From Pomphorhynchus laevis (Eukaryota > Acanthocephala > Palaeacanthocephala > Echinorhynchida > Pomphorhynchidae): 64,000 nucleotides of DNA. The stretch covers positions 19,222 to 83,221 of the forward strand of contig WNNJ02003690.1 of the NCBI GenBank assembly GCA_012934845.2. The letters run 5' to 3'. Position numbers and translations under genes: made by a program. Each line of letters begins with the position of its first letter. Within the stretch, counting starts at the first letter, position 1. Below the pieces are notes generated by a model. The model ran no database searches and had not been told where the DNA came from. It saw only the letters and a list, made by a program, of their open reading frames with translations. Of this stretch, positions 49,101-59,866 are shown piece by piece.

Positions 49101-49254
49101 TGAATTGATGATGCACGTTTCTCAAAAAGCTGTTAACATTTAATCTAATAAAATTTTTCTAAAACACCCAACAGACAAGTAGATAAGTAAATCATGATAT
49201 TACATAAAACTAAGGAACAAGTAGATACTCGAAAAATAGACAAAATCCAGGTGT
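46131..49254. other. AT-rich tract of repeated YIDD-element 3' regions
   Basis: The phrases 'ttccgctaatgattttaaat' and 'tgttgatttatatattttac' recur at about 46370, 46800 and 47710, and an end repeat (copy c, minus) lies at 46590-46750 with CTGCTATG/CATAGCAG complementarity (46651-46658 and 46692-46699). From 47800 to 49250 I see no gene or clear repeat; ORFs are short. Confidence 0.5.
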
Positions 49255-49680
49255 GAGATGTCTTCTATAATTCCGGACAGGAGTATCAGACCCTCCGGTT
49301 TACAACAATGCGCAGCCTTTTGTCTAAACCACTCAGGGTCTCTCATACACCTGAGGGTCTAGTCAAGGCGTAATGTGGTAGATAATCGCGAGACGAGGAG
49401 CTTAAGATAATTTGCTCTTTGCTCTAGAAGAGAAGACTAAACCCGAAATTACCCAGGTACCCAATAGGCGCACCTAGCCCATCTATCTTTCTTTAGTACA
49501 CTTTTGAATTTAATCAAGTCTGGTCCGGTCGATCATTTAATCGTAATGGTACACCCCAGTTATTTTACTCGATGTGAAAGTTAGGGAATGGTTGATTGTT
49601 CAATATAGAAGAGAGATCTGAGATTGCTAGTCTCTTTATTTCTTTCTTTGTCGCAGGGGGCGCCATTAAAGACAATTAAT
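49255..49680 (-). mobile_element. LINE fragment (third family), C-terminal part, inverted
   Basis: A GC-richer island in AT-rich DNA. The minus-strand text LEQRANYLKLLVSRLSTTLRLD, shown here with its neighbours FKSVLKKDRWARC and GCTITIK, parallels PPEQRLRF...RLPTIVRLDWTLR and YLGFTITVN of the LINE fragment at 25.8-26.2 kb. So it is another, more decayed copy of that family. Frames are interrupted. Confidence 0.55.
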
Positions 49681-49964
49681 CAGATAAATGGCGTAACGCA
49701 AAGCTGTTAAATACACGGCACCTTTCTTTATACAAAATATGTAAATGAAGTTAATGAATCAGTATCGGTATTAAAAGCAGCTGGCAAAAACGTAAATCTG
49801 ATTATAATAATTAACAAATTTATAGAATTAACTTTGCATTTAGATTAAAGGATTCGTTATCTTAAAAATTATTAAATACATTGGTTTTGAGGATTACTTG
49901 GTTCTGGAGATTTTTTAAGTAATTTGGAGATTACTATTTTTTGGAGATTAGTAAATACATTTGT

Positions 49965-50085
49965 TCTAGAGGAGTTAGGGGCCGAAACCTGAAAGCATAG
50001 GAGTTCCTCCTGATGACCTCTAATCCTTATTCTGATACAACGTATGTTATTTATTAGTCATTTCATAAAAATGACTTTTTATTTA
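49965..50085 (+). repeat. YIDD-element end repeat, copy d (5'-truncated)
   Basis: Shares GGGGCCGAAACCTGA, AGTTCCTCCTGATGACCTC and TATTAGTCATTTCATAAAA with the other copies but lacks the first complementary arm (x). Sits in AT-rich DNA with no gene. Confidence 0.6.
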
Positions 50086-50299
50086 AATTTTTTATTTTAA
50101 CTTGATATAAATTATAAAAAATCTCATAAGAATTATTTATTTTAATATAAAATTATTAAATTTTGATTTAACATTATTATTTTTATCTAATTTTTAATTA
50201 TAAAAAATATAATTATATTAAATACGTAGACTCAGTTAGCTGATTTGACGTATAATAATAAATAAATAATACTAAATATGTTAACATCCCATTAAATAT

Positions 50300-50425
50300 T
50301 AGTACATGTATAAATACCGAGAAATAAGGACCGAAACCTGATGTTATCCCTGATGATTTATATTCCTTATTCTGATACATCGTCTGTTATTAATTAGTCA
50401 ATTCATAACAATTGCCTTTTATTTT
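50300..50425 (+). repeat. YIDD-element end repeat, copy e
   Basis: Contains AATAAGGA (50323-50330) complementary to TCCTTATT (50364-50371), in the same places where copy b has GAATAGGG/CCCTATTC. The middle part is shortened, so the x' arm is lost. Confidence 0.6.
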
Positions 50426-50529
50426 AGATTTCAATTTTTTATTTCAACTTTGTATAAATTATAAAAAATCTTATAACAATTGAATTTGAATGAGGAATGC
50501 GACGTTGTGATAATATTTAAATTTGAAAA

Positions 50530-50748
50530 AAGCTGACAAAAACCATCACAGAATTTTTCTAACCGAATATTTCTATTTCAATGCCTCATCATCTTCAGCA
50601 ATTGTAAGAATTTATAATAATAATTAAGACAATTTTAACGTCTAAAATTGTATTGGTTATTATAAATTCTTGCAATTGCTAAAGATGATGACAGCTAGGC
50701 ATCGAAATATTCGCTTAAATAAATTTTGTGATGGTTTTTGCCAGCTTT
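50530..50748. repeat. Fold-back repeat of about 90-bp arms
   Basis: The left arm at 50531-50621 (CTGACAAAAACCATCACAGA ... CATCATCTTCAGCAATTG) is mirrored at 50656-50746 with scattered differences. The short central part also pairs (CAATTTTA/TAAAATTG). 'tcgaaatattc' and 'catcatcttcag' resemble Penelope-like end motifs. No coding content. It could be a MITE-like fold-back or two element ends joined head to head. Confidence 0.75.
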
Positions 50749-50919
50749 CTTCTTTTAACAATTATTAATTTTATTATTTAATTATTAAATTTTGATTTAG
50801 CATTATTATGTTTTGTTTATTTTATAATTATATTAAATACGTAAACTCAGTTAGCTTATTTGATATGTTTTATTTAATATTAATTATTAAAATTATCGTT
50901 CTATAATCTTAATCTAATC

Positions 50920-50990
50920 TTTTTGATGACCTCTAATCCTTATGCTGATAAACGTCTGTTATTTATTAGTCAATTCATAAAAATGACGTT
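50920..50990 (+). repeat. YIDD-element end repeat, copy f (3' half only)
   Basis: Only the 'gatgacctctaatccttat' to 'agtcaattcataaaaatgac' half is present, at 50923-50985. Confidence 0.5.
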
Positions 50991-51149
50991 TATTTTAAAT
51001 TTCATTTTTAAATTTTGGCTTGATATAAATTATTATATATTATTATATATTAATTATATATTAATTATATATTATTTGTTACCGGAAAATTTTTATGGCT
51101 GGATAATAAATAATATACTTTCTGTTAGAATAAGATACTATATAATCAA

Positions 51150-51315
51150 ATTTAATCAGAGGAGGTACGTCTTTAGCACGTATTTGGCCTCGCTGCTATG
51201 TTGTATCGAGAAATAAAGGGCAGAAACCTGAGAGCATAGCAGTTACTCCTAATGACCACTAATTCTTATTCTGAAACAACGTCTGTTATTTATTAGTCAA
51301 TTCATAAAAATGACG
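51150..51315 (+). repeat. YIDD-element end repeat, copy g (most complete plus-strand copy)
   Basis: Includes the leading 'tacgtctttagcacgtattt' block. CTGCTATG (51193-51200) is perfectly complementary to CATAGCAG (51235-51242). The y pair is weak here (AATAA/TTATT). Confidence 0.6.
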
Positions 51316-52384
51316 TTTATTTTAAATTTCATTTTTCTATTTTAACTTGATATAAATTATAGAAAATCTAAAAATGATTATTAATTTTATTATTTAATTA
51401 TTAAATTTTGATTTAGCATTATTATGTTTTGTTTATTTTATAATTAATATTAAATACGTAGACTCAGTTAGCTGATTTTATTATTTATCTCCTGTTAGTC
51501 ACTCGACGTCAAGTTTAACGAAACTTGACGTAACTCGTCAAGTTTTGTTACATAGGGCTAAGTAATGCAATAGTTAGCAAAAACGTTCAAGCTCATCTAA
51601 TGAGTTCAAGTAAATCCTAAGAGTCAAAATATACCGCCTTGAAACATGTAAGGTTTCGGTAGACCCCTCGCTATCAATAAAATTCAGATTAGTTACACAT
51701 GATTAAACATAAAGATAAAAAGATTCATTTTTCTGTTATTATTGCTTTTGTAAATTTATAAGAACGAAGAATATGAGAAAAATAGTTAAATAGTTAGGAT
51801 TGACTAATAAATAACAGACGATCTGACTCAGATAACTGTGCCTACTTAATTTGTATAATATATAAATTAAAAACAAAGATTAATAATTATAAATAATAAA
51901 TGATTATATAAGATTTTATGTAATTTATATTAATATAACGATAGAATTTATAATTAAAATTTTAAACAACTAATTCTTATGAAAATCACTACTCACCAAT
52001 TTATTATTATGTCACATCAATTTATCATGCGACAAATTTATTATTCTGTCAAATAACAATTGTGTCACATCAAATTAGAACACATAAACTCAAAATTCCA
52101 AAGAAAAGGCGGATTAAGAATCTATGGAACCACAGCGATGATAAGATGGAAAAACGTTTTCGAGAACCACTGATCAAAATATTGATCACAAGTCAATTTC
52201 TCAATAAACAACTTCAGGTAGATTTCTATCAACAGATTTAGATAGACTAGAGAATCAGATCATATAACTGAGTCGACATATAAATAAAGATAAATAATAA
52301 ATAATTATAAAGGATTTTATAGAATTTATATTTATATAAAGCTAAAATTTAAAGTTGAAATTTTAAATAAAAGTCAATTTTTAT
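51316..52384. other. AT-rich stretch, nothing recognised
   Basis: No ORF. A short motif 'gtagactcagttagctgatt' (about 51457) also occurs near 50225 and 50845, probably part of the same dispersed element. Confidence 0.4.
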
Positions 52385-52530
52385 GAATTGCACAATAATA
52401 AATTAAATACGATGTATTTGAGTAAGGAATATATGTCATCAGAAGAAACTGCTAAGTTATCAGGTTTCAACTCCTATTCCTCGACCCAACATAGCAACGG
52501 AGCCAAACACGTGCTAATGACGTATTTCCC
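52385..52530 (-). repeat. YIDD-element end repeat, copy h
   Basis: Minus orientation; includes CTCGACCCAACATAGCAAC and CACGTGCTAATGACGTATTT. On the minus strand GGAATA pairs with TATTCC (y pair, 6 bp). The x pair is imperfect. Its leading half belongs to the inverted duplication arm that starts at about 52490. Confidence 0.6.
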
Positions 52531-53348
52531 CTTATGAAATTTGATTATTTAGTGTACCTTATTATAATACAAGCATATTGTTTATTATCCATTCGTCAAA
52601 TAGTTCCGCTTAATAGTTTTAATAATATTTTAATATTTTGTTGATTTGTATATTGTAAATTTAATATTTTAATAATATTTTGTTGATGTGTAATTCTACA
52701 TTATAATAAAAAGAAAAATCCATTAAACTTGCTTGAAAATTATCAGAAAAATAATGTCGTATCAATAATACATAGTTTTAGTATTTCTGACAGAGGTTAT
52801 ATTACCAGGAAAACAAAGTCCAATTGTTAATAATAACTTGCCAGTAGAACAAATCAGGTTAGATAACTGAGTCAGCGTAATTTATACTGTATATAAATTG
52901 AAAAATAAATAAATAATTATAAATAATAAATGATTCATAAATAAAATATATAAAATTAAATAAATAAAACATATAAACACATATAAAATTCATATTTATA
53001 TAACTATAGAATTTATAATTTAAATTTCGAAAACAAACAAAAACAATTTCTTGACAAAATAAACAAATATTTTCCCGTCAACTTTTATATTTACATAACG
53101 ATAGAATTTATAATTTAAATTTTGATAAATCAACAACAACAATTTCTTGACAAGAAAAAAAAACACAGATTTTTCCAGTCAACCACTGGTCCGAGTGTTG
53201 GGTAGTGGAGGCAGTGCACGAACCAAACTACTCCAGGCATCGATATCCTGTGCGACAGACCAGAGTTTTCGTTTAGATAGGCAAGGCGGTGTTCGGCCAA
53301 TTTCGAGATTTGATCTCTGCACCGGTATCGAGGTCAACCTCGAGGTTG
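52490..53348. repeat. Right arm of the second inverted duplication
   Basis: Inverted partner of 43553-44410. It ends at the GAGGTTGACC of the RTE-like LINE tail. Unlike the left arm it continues inward through an intact junction into the rest of end repeat copy h, so the right side probably keeps the ancestral arrangement. Confidence 0.9.
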
Positions 53349-53475
53349 ACCTTCTATCCATTACGGGAAATAGATAGGCGAGGCGGTGTTCGGCCAATTT
53401 TGAGATTTGATCTCTGCACCGGTATCGAGGTCAACCTCGAGGTTGACCTTCTATCCATTACGGGAAAACAAAGTC
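53150..53475 (-). mobile_element. RTE-like LINE tail with a 95-bp tandem duplication
   Basis: The minus-strand C-terminus LWSVAQDIDAWSSLVRALPP (about 53190-53250) and the 3' end match the LINE at 43.6 kb. The block from GATAGGCAAGGCGGTGTTCG to TTACGGGAAA is present twice in tandem (about 53276-53371 and 53372-53467). After it comes 'ggaaaacaaagtccaatggt', also found near 52820, hinting at local template switching. Confidence 0.75.
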
Positions 53476-53494
53476 CAATGGTTATTAGTCAAGA

Positions 53495-53640
53495 ATTGAT
53501 TAATAAATAAATAAGGAATATTGGTCATCAAGAGGAACTGCTATGGTATCAGTTTTGGACATATTCCTTTGTCCAACATGACAGCGTGGCTAAATTAATG
53601 CTATTACGTATTTGCTTTGATGAAATTTGATTTTCTAGAG
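53495..53640 (-). repeat. YIDD-element end repeat, copy i, next to the reverse transcriptase
   Basis: Lies about 120 bp downstream of the RT stop on the same strand, which ties this repeat family to the 3' end of that element. On the minus strand AAGGAATAT (complement of 53561-53569) pairs perfectly with ATATTCCTT (complement of 53513-53521), nine pairs that differ in sequence from copies b and e. Confidence 0.6.
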
Positions 53641-53764
53641 TATCTTATTCTAATACAAGGAATATATAATATATATATTATATATATCTCATTCTAATCC
53701 GTAAAACTTCCACATTTGAGTTTAAATTTATTTTTAAATTTATTTTCCTGTTTGATGATATTTT

Positions 53765-55262
53765 TTAGTAGCTAAGGTTAAAATATGCATCTATTAAATT
53801 ATTTAAATGATTTTGAAGAAAGCCAATATCATTACATATTGTTGCAATTCTTAAAATTTCATTATTTAATGTATTATATTTTATATTATATGGTATGCAT
53901 GAATGCTCATGCAAAAATATGTTTCTTGTAAATTTAAATATGTCATCTTTACGATATAAATTAATAGTAGTTTTAGTTAATGTTAATTTAATGTTCATAT
54001 CTAGATATACACCTTCTTTATCATTAATATTGGTTTTATTAAGAATGAGGCTACCTGGATAAATTTTTTCGCTTTTTGAATAAAAATTGTTAGAGTTAAA
54101 TACACATATATCATCAATGTATCGAAACATATATTTCATATATTTATATTGTTTAGATTTAGTTTTTACACAGTTATGAACAAATTCATATTCTATAAAG
54201 CTTAAAAACAAGTCAGCTATAATTGAGCTACTATTACCACCCATTGGAACACCTTTTACTTGTCTAAATATAGATGTCCCTACTTTTGAATAATTTTGAT
54301 TTATCAAAATATTTAAGGATTCTATTAATTCAATTTTATCCATATATTTATATTTATTTGATGGTTTAATTTTTGTTAGATAGGCGTTATAATTATTATA
54401 ACATATATATGTATATCTTTTTCCGAATATAAGATTAATTAATTTTACTAACGCTTCTTTAATATCTACTAAATCTAGATTTGTATAAAGCGTACTAAAA
54501 TCGTACGTATTTATATTCTGAAAATTTATTCCTTTTGTCTGTTCTAAAAATTCTTTTGTAGAATTAATACTGAAATAGTGTTTTATACCAGTATTAATTT
54601 CGATTATCCTACAATATTTTTGAAGTGTGCTTTACTTACTTAAAGTATTTTATTCATATAAACCGAAAGTGGTTTTAATGTACATTTAAACGCACTACAT
54701 ATGAACCTAGGTTTTATTGGATTTTTATGTAATTTTGAATTTTAATATAATATAGGTATAGATTTATGATCTCATTCAATTTTTATACCCACTTTATCCA
54801 TTATAGATCAATGACTTGTAATAATTGTTTCTAAACTTACCTCACTACGTTCATATGTTGCGTTTACATCTAAATCATTATAATTAACTTCCTTCATCGG
54901 TATATCATAATAAAGCTTTTTACATATAAAGACAAAGTTATTACTAGCTTTATCAATAGTTGTTATTTAATAGTTATACTTTAATTAGGTAAGTTCTGTA
55001 TTTTTATAAGAATTGTTTTATTATCGAATATCTATCTTTTCATCTGTAATTTAAAAATGAAATTGTTTGTTTTAGATATACCTTTACTGCAAAATAGATA
55101 TATCAATATCTTTACTACAAAATAACACTTAAATAAGTATTCACAAAGAACTATTATATCGAGGCTTTACACGTTTTTCTTACCTTAATTAACAAATTTC
55201 TTGCACGGGCATAAATACAATTTATTCTATCTTGTGTATTTATCATATGATTTTTAATAGCC
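53765..55262 (-). mobile_element. YIDD reverse-transcriptase retroelement, longest copy (Penelope-like affinity)
   Basis: Minus-strand reading in order: IDKASNNFVFICKKLYYD (about 54905-54960), LHKNPIKPRFICSAF (about 54680), motif A NTYDFSTLYTNLDL (about 54470-54510), motif B GVPMGGNSSSIIADLFLSF (about 54200-54260), motif C FRYIDDICVFN (about 54110), YPGSLILNKTN, NLYRKDDIFKF and IPYNIKYNTLNNEILR. The open part 53765-54343 has 192 codons. DFSTLYTN and the RxIDD palm are shared with Penelope-like and related metazoan RTs; the exact clade is uncertain. The copy is broken in a few places. No endonuclease is joined to it here. Confidence 0.75.
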
Positions 55263-55363
55263 AAGCTTTTAGACTGTATATTTTTTTGATAGAATTCTTG
55301 TGTGGAGGATATTTAATTTTTCTTTTGATTTCATTAAGTTATTCAAATTTTTATAATAATAAA

Positions 55364-55453
55364 TTCAGTATATAAAACCTTTAATATAATAAATTTCAGT
55401 ATATTAACCCTTCAATATAATACTTTCAGTATATGAAACCTTCATATAAGAAA
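55364..55453. repeat. Three 30-bp units related to the satellite in inverted orientation
   Basis: Three units of TTTCAGTATATGAAACCTTC plus AATATAATAA (55364-55393, 55394-55423, 55424-55453). The reverse complement of the satellite contains CAGTATATGAAACCTTCAAT, so this small array looks like an inverted, amplified scrap of the satellite just outside its left edge. Confidence 0.75.
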
Positions 55454-55650
55454 CGCTCGATGCGTTGGGCACAGAGGCGGAAGGCCTAATGCACAAAATA
55501 TGTCCGCGGATAGCAGCAGTGAACGGAGAGCGGCGGCCCACGGATTTCATGCTGCAGAGGCTGAGCGATGCCATCCAACGCGGTAACGCTAGTTGCGTTC
55601 TGGGCACGGTTGAAGGGCCGAGCGATAGACAAGACTTAGACACAATTTAA
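55454..55650 (+). CDS. Short GC-rich open segment, possible host exon or retroelement scrap
   Basis: A sudden balanced-composition block in AT-rich DNA. The open frame from about 55450 to the TAA before 55651 reads ALGTEAEGLMHKICPRIAAV, then DFMLQRLSDAIQRGNASCVL, then GTVEGPSDRQDLDTI. There is no ATG at the left end of the frame; a TTG at 55465 or ATG at 55489 would be the first starts. I do not recognise the family. The codon composition suggests true coding origin. It may be a terminal exon, a captured gene piece or part of a retroelement. Confidence 0.35.
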
Positions 55651-55926
55651 TATTTGTTATTTTTGGTTTGTTTTGAAAAATAGCGATGAAAACTTTAAAA
55701 CAATGAAACCTGCAATGTAAATAACTTTAGTGTAAAATATAGAGAATGCTTTGAATGTATCTTGAAAAATGCGGTTTTAGAATTCATAACATTGAAGGTT
55801 TCATATACTGAGGAATTTCTAGCTGTACTGGATGGTTAGGCTAGTCGTTGAGGCGTAGACTCACCGATCGAAAGAACCGAGTTTCGAATATAAAATTGCA
55901 AATACTGTTCAAAAACAAACTACAGC

Positions 55927-56021
55927 GATACACAGCCTTCTGATGAGTCTGGATGTACCATTGAAGGGCAGTAGCAGACGAAACAGTACAACTATGTAAG
56001 GTTAAAGTCTGCCATGTTGTG
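55927..56021 (+). ncRNA. Hammerhead ribozyme, copy 1
   Basis: CTGATGAG at 55940, stem II GTCTG/CAGAC, CGAAAC, then TGTA: the cleavage triplet is GTA, cleavage predicted after 55998. Stem III is three pairs (ACA/TGT). Confidence 0.8.
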
Positions 56022-56719
56022 AGTAAAGAAGTATGTATTTAGAAGTAATGAAAACGTAATACCATGGCTGCTTTCTGCTGTAAAATTACATTTTGTTATC
56101 TTGCAAAATTGACAAATAAATAAAAAAAAATCCACAAAGAATCACCAGCACCGATTCTATGATCTCCTGATCACATCAGTGTAAAAATATAAAGAATGCT
56201 TCGAATGAATCTCGAAAAATGAGGCTTCAGAATTCATTACATTGAAGGTTTTATATACTGAGAAATTTCTAGCTGTACTGGATGATTAACCGAGTCATTA
56301 CGGCTAGAACTACCGATCGAAAGAATCCAGGTTCTAATCTGAAAGTGCAAATAGTATTCAAATGGAAACTACAGTTAGAGTTAGAAGTAATAAAAACGTG
56401 ATAACATGGCTGCTTCCTGCTGTAAGATTACATTTTGTTATGTTGCAAAATTGACAAAAGAATAAAAAAAATCCATCAAAGAATCACCAGCAACGATTAT
56501 ATGATCTCCTGATCACATCAGTGTAAAAATATAAAGAATGCTTTGAATGTATCTTGAAAAATGCGGTTTTAGAATTCATAACATTGAAGGTTTCATATAC
56601 TGAGGAATTTCTAACTGTACTGGATGGTTAGGCTAGTCGTTAAGGCGTTGACCCACCGATCGAAAGAACCTAGTTTCGAATATAAAATTGCAAATACTGT
56701 TCAAAAACAAACTACAGCG

Positions 56720-56811
56720 ATACACATCCTTCTGATGAGTCTGGATGTACCATTGCAGGGCAGTAGCAGACGAAACTACCACAATGTCAGGTTAAAGTCT
56801 GCCAACTTGTG
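56720..56811 (+). ncRNA. Hammerhead ribozyme, copy 2
   Basis: Core CTGATGA and CGAAAC intact; GTC triplet ending at 56788. A three-base deletion shortens the stem III loop and leaves only about two stem III pairs. Confidence 0.8.
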
Positions 56812-57165
56812 AGTTGAGAAGTACAGAGTTAGAAGTAATATAAACGTAATACCGTGGCTGTTTCCTGCTGTAAAATTACATTTTGTTATCTTGCAAAATT
56901 GACAAATAAATAAAAAAATCCATCAAAGAATCGCAAGCACAGATTCTATGATCTCCTGATCACATCAGTGTAAAAATATAGAGTATGCTTTGAATGAATC
57001 TCGAAAAATGAGGTTTCAGAATTCATTACATTGAAGGTTTCATATACTGAGGAATTTTTAGCTGTACTGGATGCTTAGGGTAGTCGTTGAGGCGTAGACC
57101 CACCGATCGAAAAAACCTAGTTTCGAATCTAAAATTGCAAATACTGTTCAAAAGGAAACTACAGC

Positions 57166-57260
57166 GATACACAGCCTTCTGATGAGTCTGGATGTACAAT
57201 TGCAGGGCAGTAGCAGACGAAACAGTACCACTATGTCATGTTAAAGTTTGCCATGTTGTG
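57166..57260 (+). ncRNA. Hammerhead ribozyme, copy 3
   Basis: Intact core; GTC triplet ending at 57237, followed by ATG where other copies have AGG, weakening the inner stem I pairing. Confidence 0.8.
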
Positions 57261-58639
57261 AGTAAAGAAGTACGGAGTTAGAAGTAATGAAAACGTAATA
57301 CCATGGCTGCTTTATGCTGTAAAATTACATTTTGTTATCTTGCAAAATTGACAAATAAATAAAAATAAATCCATCAAAAAATCACAAGCACCGATTCTAT
57401 GATCTCCTAATCACATCAGTGTAAAAATATAAAGAATGCTTTGAATGCATCTCGAAAAATGAGGTTTCAGAATTCATTACATTAAAGGTTTCATATACTG
57501 AGGAATTTCTAGCTGTACTGGATAGTTAACCGAGTCATTAAGGCTGGAACTACCGATCGAAAGAATCCAGGTTCTAATCTGAAAGTGCAAATAGTATTCA
57601 AAAGGAAACTACAGTTAGAGATAGAAGTGATGAAAACGTAATACTATGGCTGCTTCCTGCTGTAAAATTACATTTTGTAATCTTGCAAAATTGACAAATA
57701 AATAAAAAAATCCATCAAAGAATCACCAGCACCGATTCTATGATCTCCTGATCACAACAGTGTAAAAATATAAAAAATGCTTTGAATGAATCTCGAAAAA
57801 TGAGGTTTCAGAATTCATTACATTGAAGGTTTCATATACTGAGGATTTTCTAGCTGTACTGGATGGTTAACCGAGTCATTACGGCTGGAACTACCGATCG
57901 AAAGAATCCAGGTTCTAATCTGAAAGTGCAAATAGTATTCAAAAGGAAACTACAGTTAGCGTTAGAAGTAATAAAAACGTAATAACATGGCTGCTTCCTG
58001 CTGTAAAATTACATTTTGTTATCTTGCAAAATTGACAAATAAATAAAAAATCCATCAAAGACTCACCAGCACCGATTCTATGATCTCCTGATCACAACAG
58101 TGTAAAAATATAAAGTATGCTTTGAATGAATCTCGAAAAATGAGGTTTCAGAATTCATTACATTGAAGGTTTCATATACTGAGGAATTTCTAGCTGTACT
58201 GGATAATTAACCGAGTCAATACGGCTGAAACTACCGATCGAAAGAATCCAGGTTCTAATCTGAAAGTGCAAATAGTATTCAAAAGGAAACTACAGTTAGA
58301 GATAGAAGTGATGAAAACGTAATACTATGGCTGCTTCCTGCTGTAAAATTACATTTTGTTATCTTGCAAAATTGACAAATAAATAAAAAAATCCATCAAA
58401 GAATCACCAGCAACGATTCTATGATCTCCTGATCACATCAGTGTAAAAATATAAAGAATGCTTTGAATGTATCTCGAAAAATGCAGTTTCAGAAATTCAT
58501 TACATTAAAGGTTTCATATACTGAGGAATTTCTAACTGTACTGGATGGTTAGGCTAGTCGTTAAGGCGTTGACCCACCGATCGAAAGAACCTAGTTTCGA
58601 ATATAAAATTGCAAATACTGTTCAAAAACAAACTACAGC

Positions 58640-58732
58640 GATACACATCCTTCTGATGAGTCTGGATGTACCATTGCAGGGCAGTAGCAAACGAAACTAC
58701 CACAATGTCAGGTTAAAGTCTGCCATGTTGTG
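58640..58732 (+). ncRNA. Hammerhead ribozyme, copy 4
   Basis: Core intact, GTC ending at 58709, but stem II has one mismatch (GTCTG/CAAAC). Short stem III as in copies 2 and 7. Confidence 0.75.
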
Positions 58733-59075
58733 AGTAAAGAAGTTCAGTGTTAGAAGTAATGAAAACGTAATACCGTAGCTGTTTCCAGCTGTAAAATTAC
58801 ATTTTGTTATCTTGCAAAATTGACAAATAAATAAAAAATCCATCAAAAAATCACCACCACCGATTCTATGATCTCCTGATCACATCAGTGTATAAATATA
58901 AAGAATGCTTTGAATGCATCTAAAAAAATGCGGTTTCAGAATTCATTACATTGAAGGTTTCATATACTGAGGAATTTCTAGCTGTACTGGATGCTTAGGC
59001 TAGTCGTTGAGGCGTATCGAAAGAACCTAGTTTCCAATCTAAAATTGCAAATACTTTTCATAAGGAAACTACAGC

Positions 59076-59170
59076 GATACACAGCCTTCTGATGAGTCTG
59101 GATGTACAATTGAAGGGCAGTAGCAGACGAAACTGTACCACTATGTCAGGTTAAAGTTTGCCGTGTTGTG
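59076..59170 (+). ncRNA. Hammerhead ribozyme, copy 5
   Basis: Core intact; GTC ending at 59147; stem III reads ACTG...TGT, two pairs plus a U-U. Confidence 0.8.
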
Positions 59171-59866
59171 AGTAAAGAAGTACGGAGTTAGAAGTAATGA
59201 AAACGTAATACCATGGCTGCTTCCTGCTGTAAAATTACATTTTGTTATCTTGCAGAATTGACAAATAAATAAAAAATTCATCAAAGACTCACCAGCACCG
59301 ATTCTATGATCTCCTGATCACATCAGTGTAAAAATATAAATAATGCTTTGAATGCATCTCGAAAAATGCGGTTTCAGAATTTATTACATTGAAGCTTTCA
59401 TATACTGAGGAATTTCTAGCTGTACTGGATAGTTAACCGAGTCATTACGGCTGGAACTACCGATCGAAAGAATCTAGGTTCTAATCTGAAAGTTCAAATA
59501 GTATTCAAAAGGAAACTACAGTTAGAGTTAGAAGTAATAAAAACGTAATAACATGGCTGCATCCTGCTGTAAAATTACATTTTGTTATCTTGCAAAATTG
59601 ACAAATAAATAAAAATAAATCCATCAAAAAATCACCAGCACCGATTCTATGATCTCCTGATCACAACAGTGTAAAAATATAAAGTATGCTTTGAATGAAT
59701 CTCGAAAAATGAGGTTTCAGAATTCATTACATTGAAGGTTTCATATACTGAGGAATTTCTAGCTGTACTGGATGGTTAGGCTAGTCGTTGAGGCGTTGAC
59801 CCACCGATCGAAAGAACCTAGTTTCGAATATAAAATTGCAAATACTGTTCAAAAACAAACAACAGC

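Noticed and set aside
49965-50085. Box C/D snoRNA (TGATGA and CTGA motifs) in the end repeat
   Set aside because: Box order and spacing do not fit, there is no terminal stem next to the boxes, and the motif is repeated as part of a retroelement.
49965-50420. Possible permuted hammerhead in the YIDD end repeat (GAAAC upstream of CTGATGA)
   Set aside because: Both core phrases are present, but the bases next to them do not pair as stem II (C opposite C), and no stem III plus cleavage triplet fits in the short interval.
52490-53348. The 0.86-kb inverted arms as terminal inverted repeats of one giant transposon
   Set aside because: The arms contain a LINE tail and a cut-off end repeat, and the 8 kb between them holds only element debris with no transposase or capsid genes.
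56624-58733. 62-codon plus-strand ORFs in satellite units (56624-56812 and 58545-58733)
   Set aside because: They span the tRNA-like part and the hammerhead of A units and are nearly the same because the units repeat. The frame is not kept in other A units.
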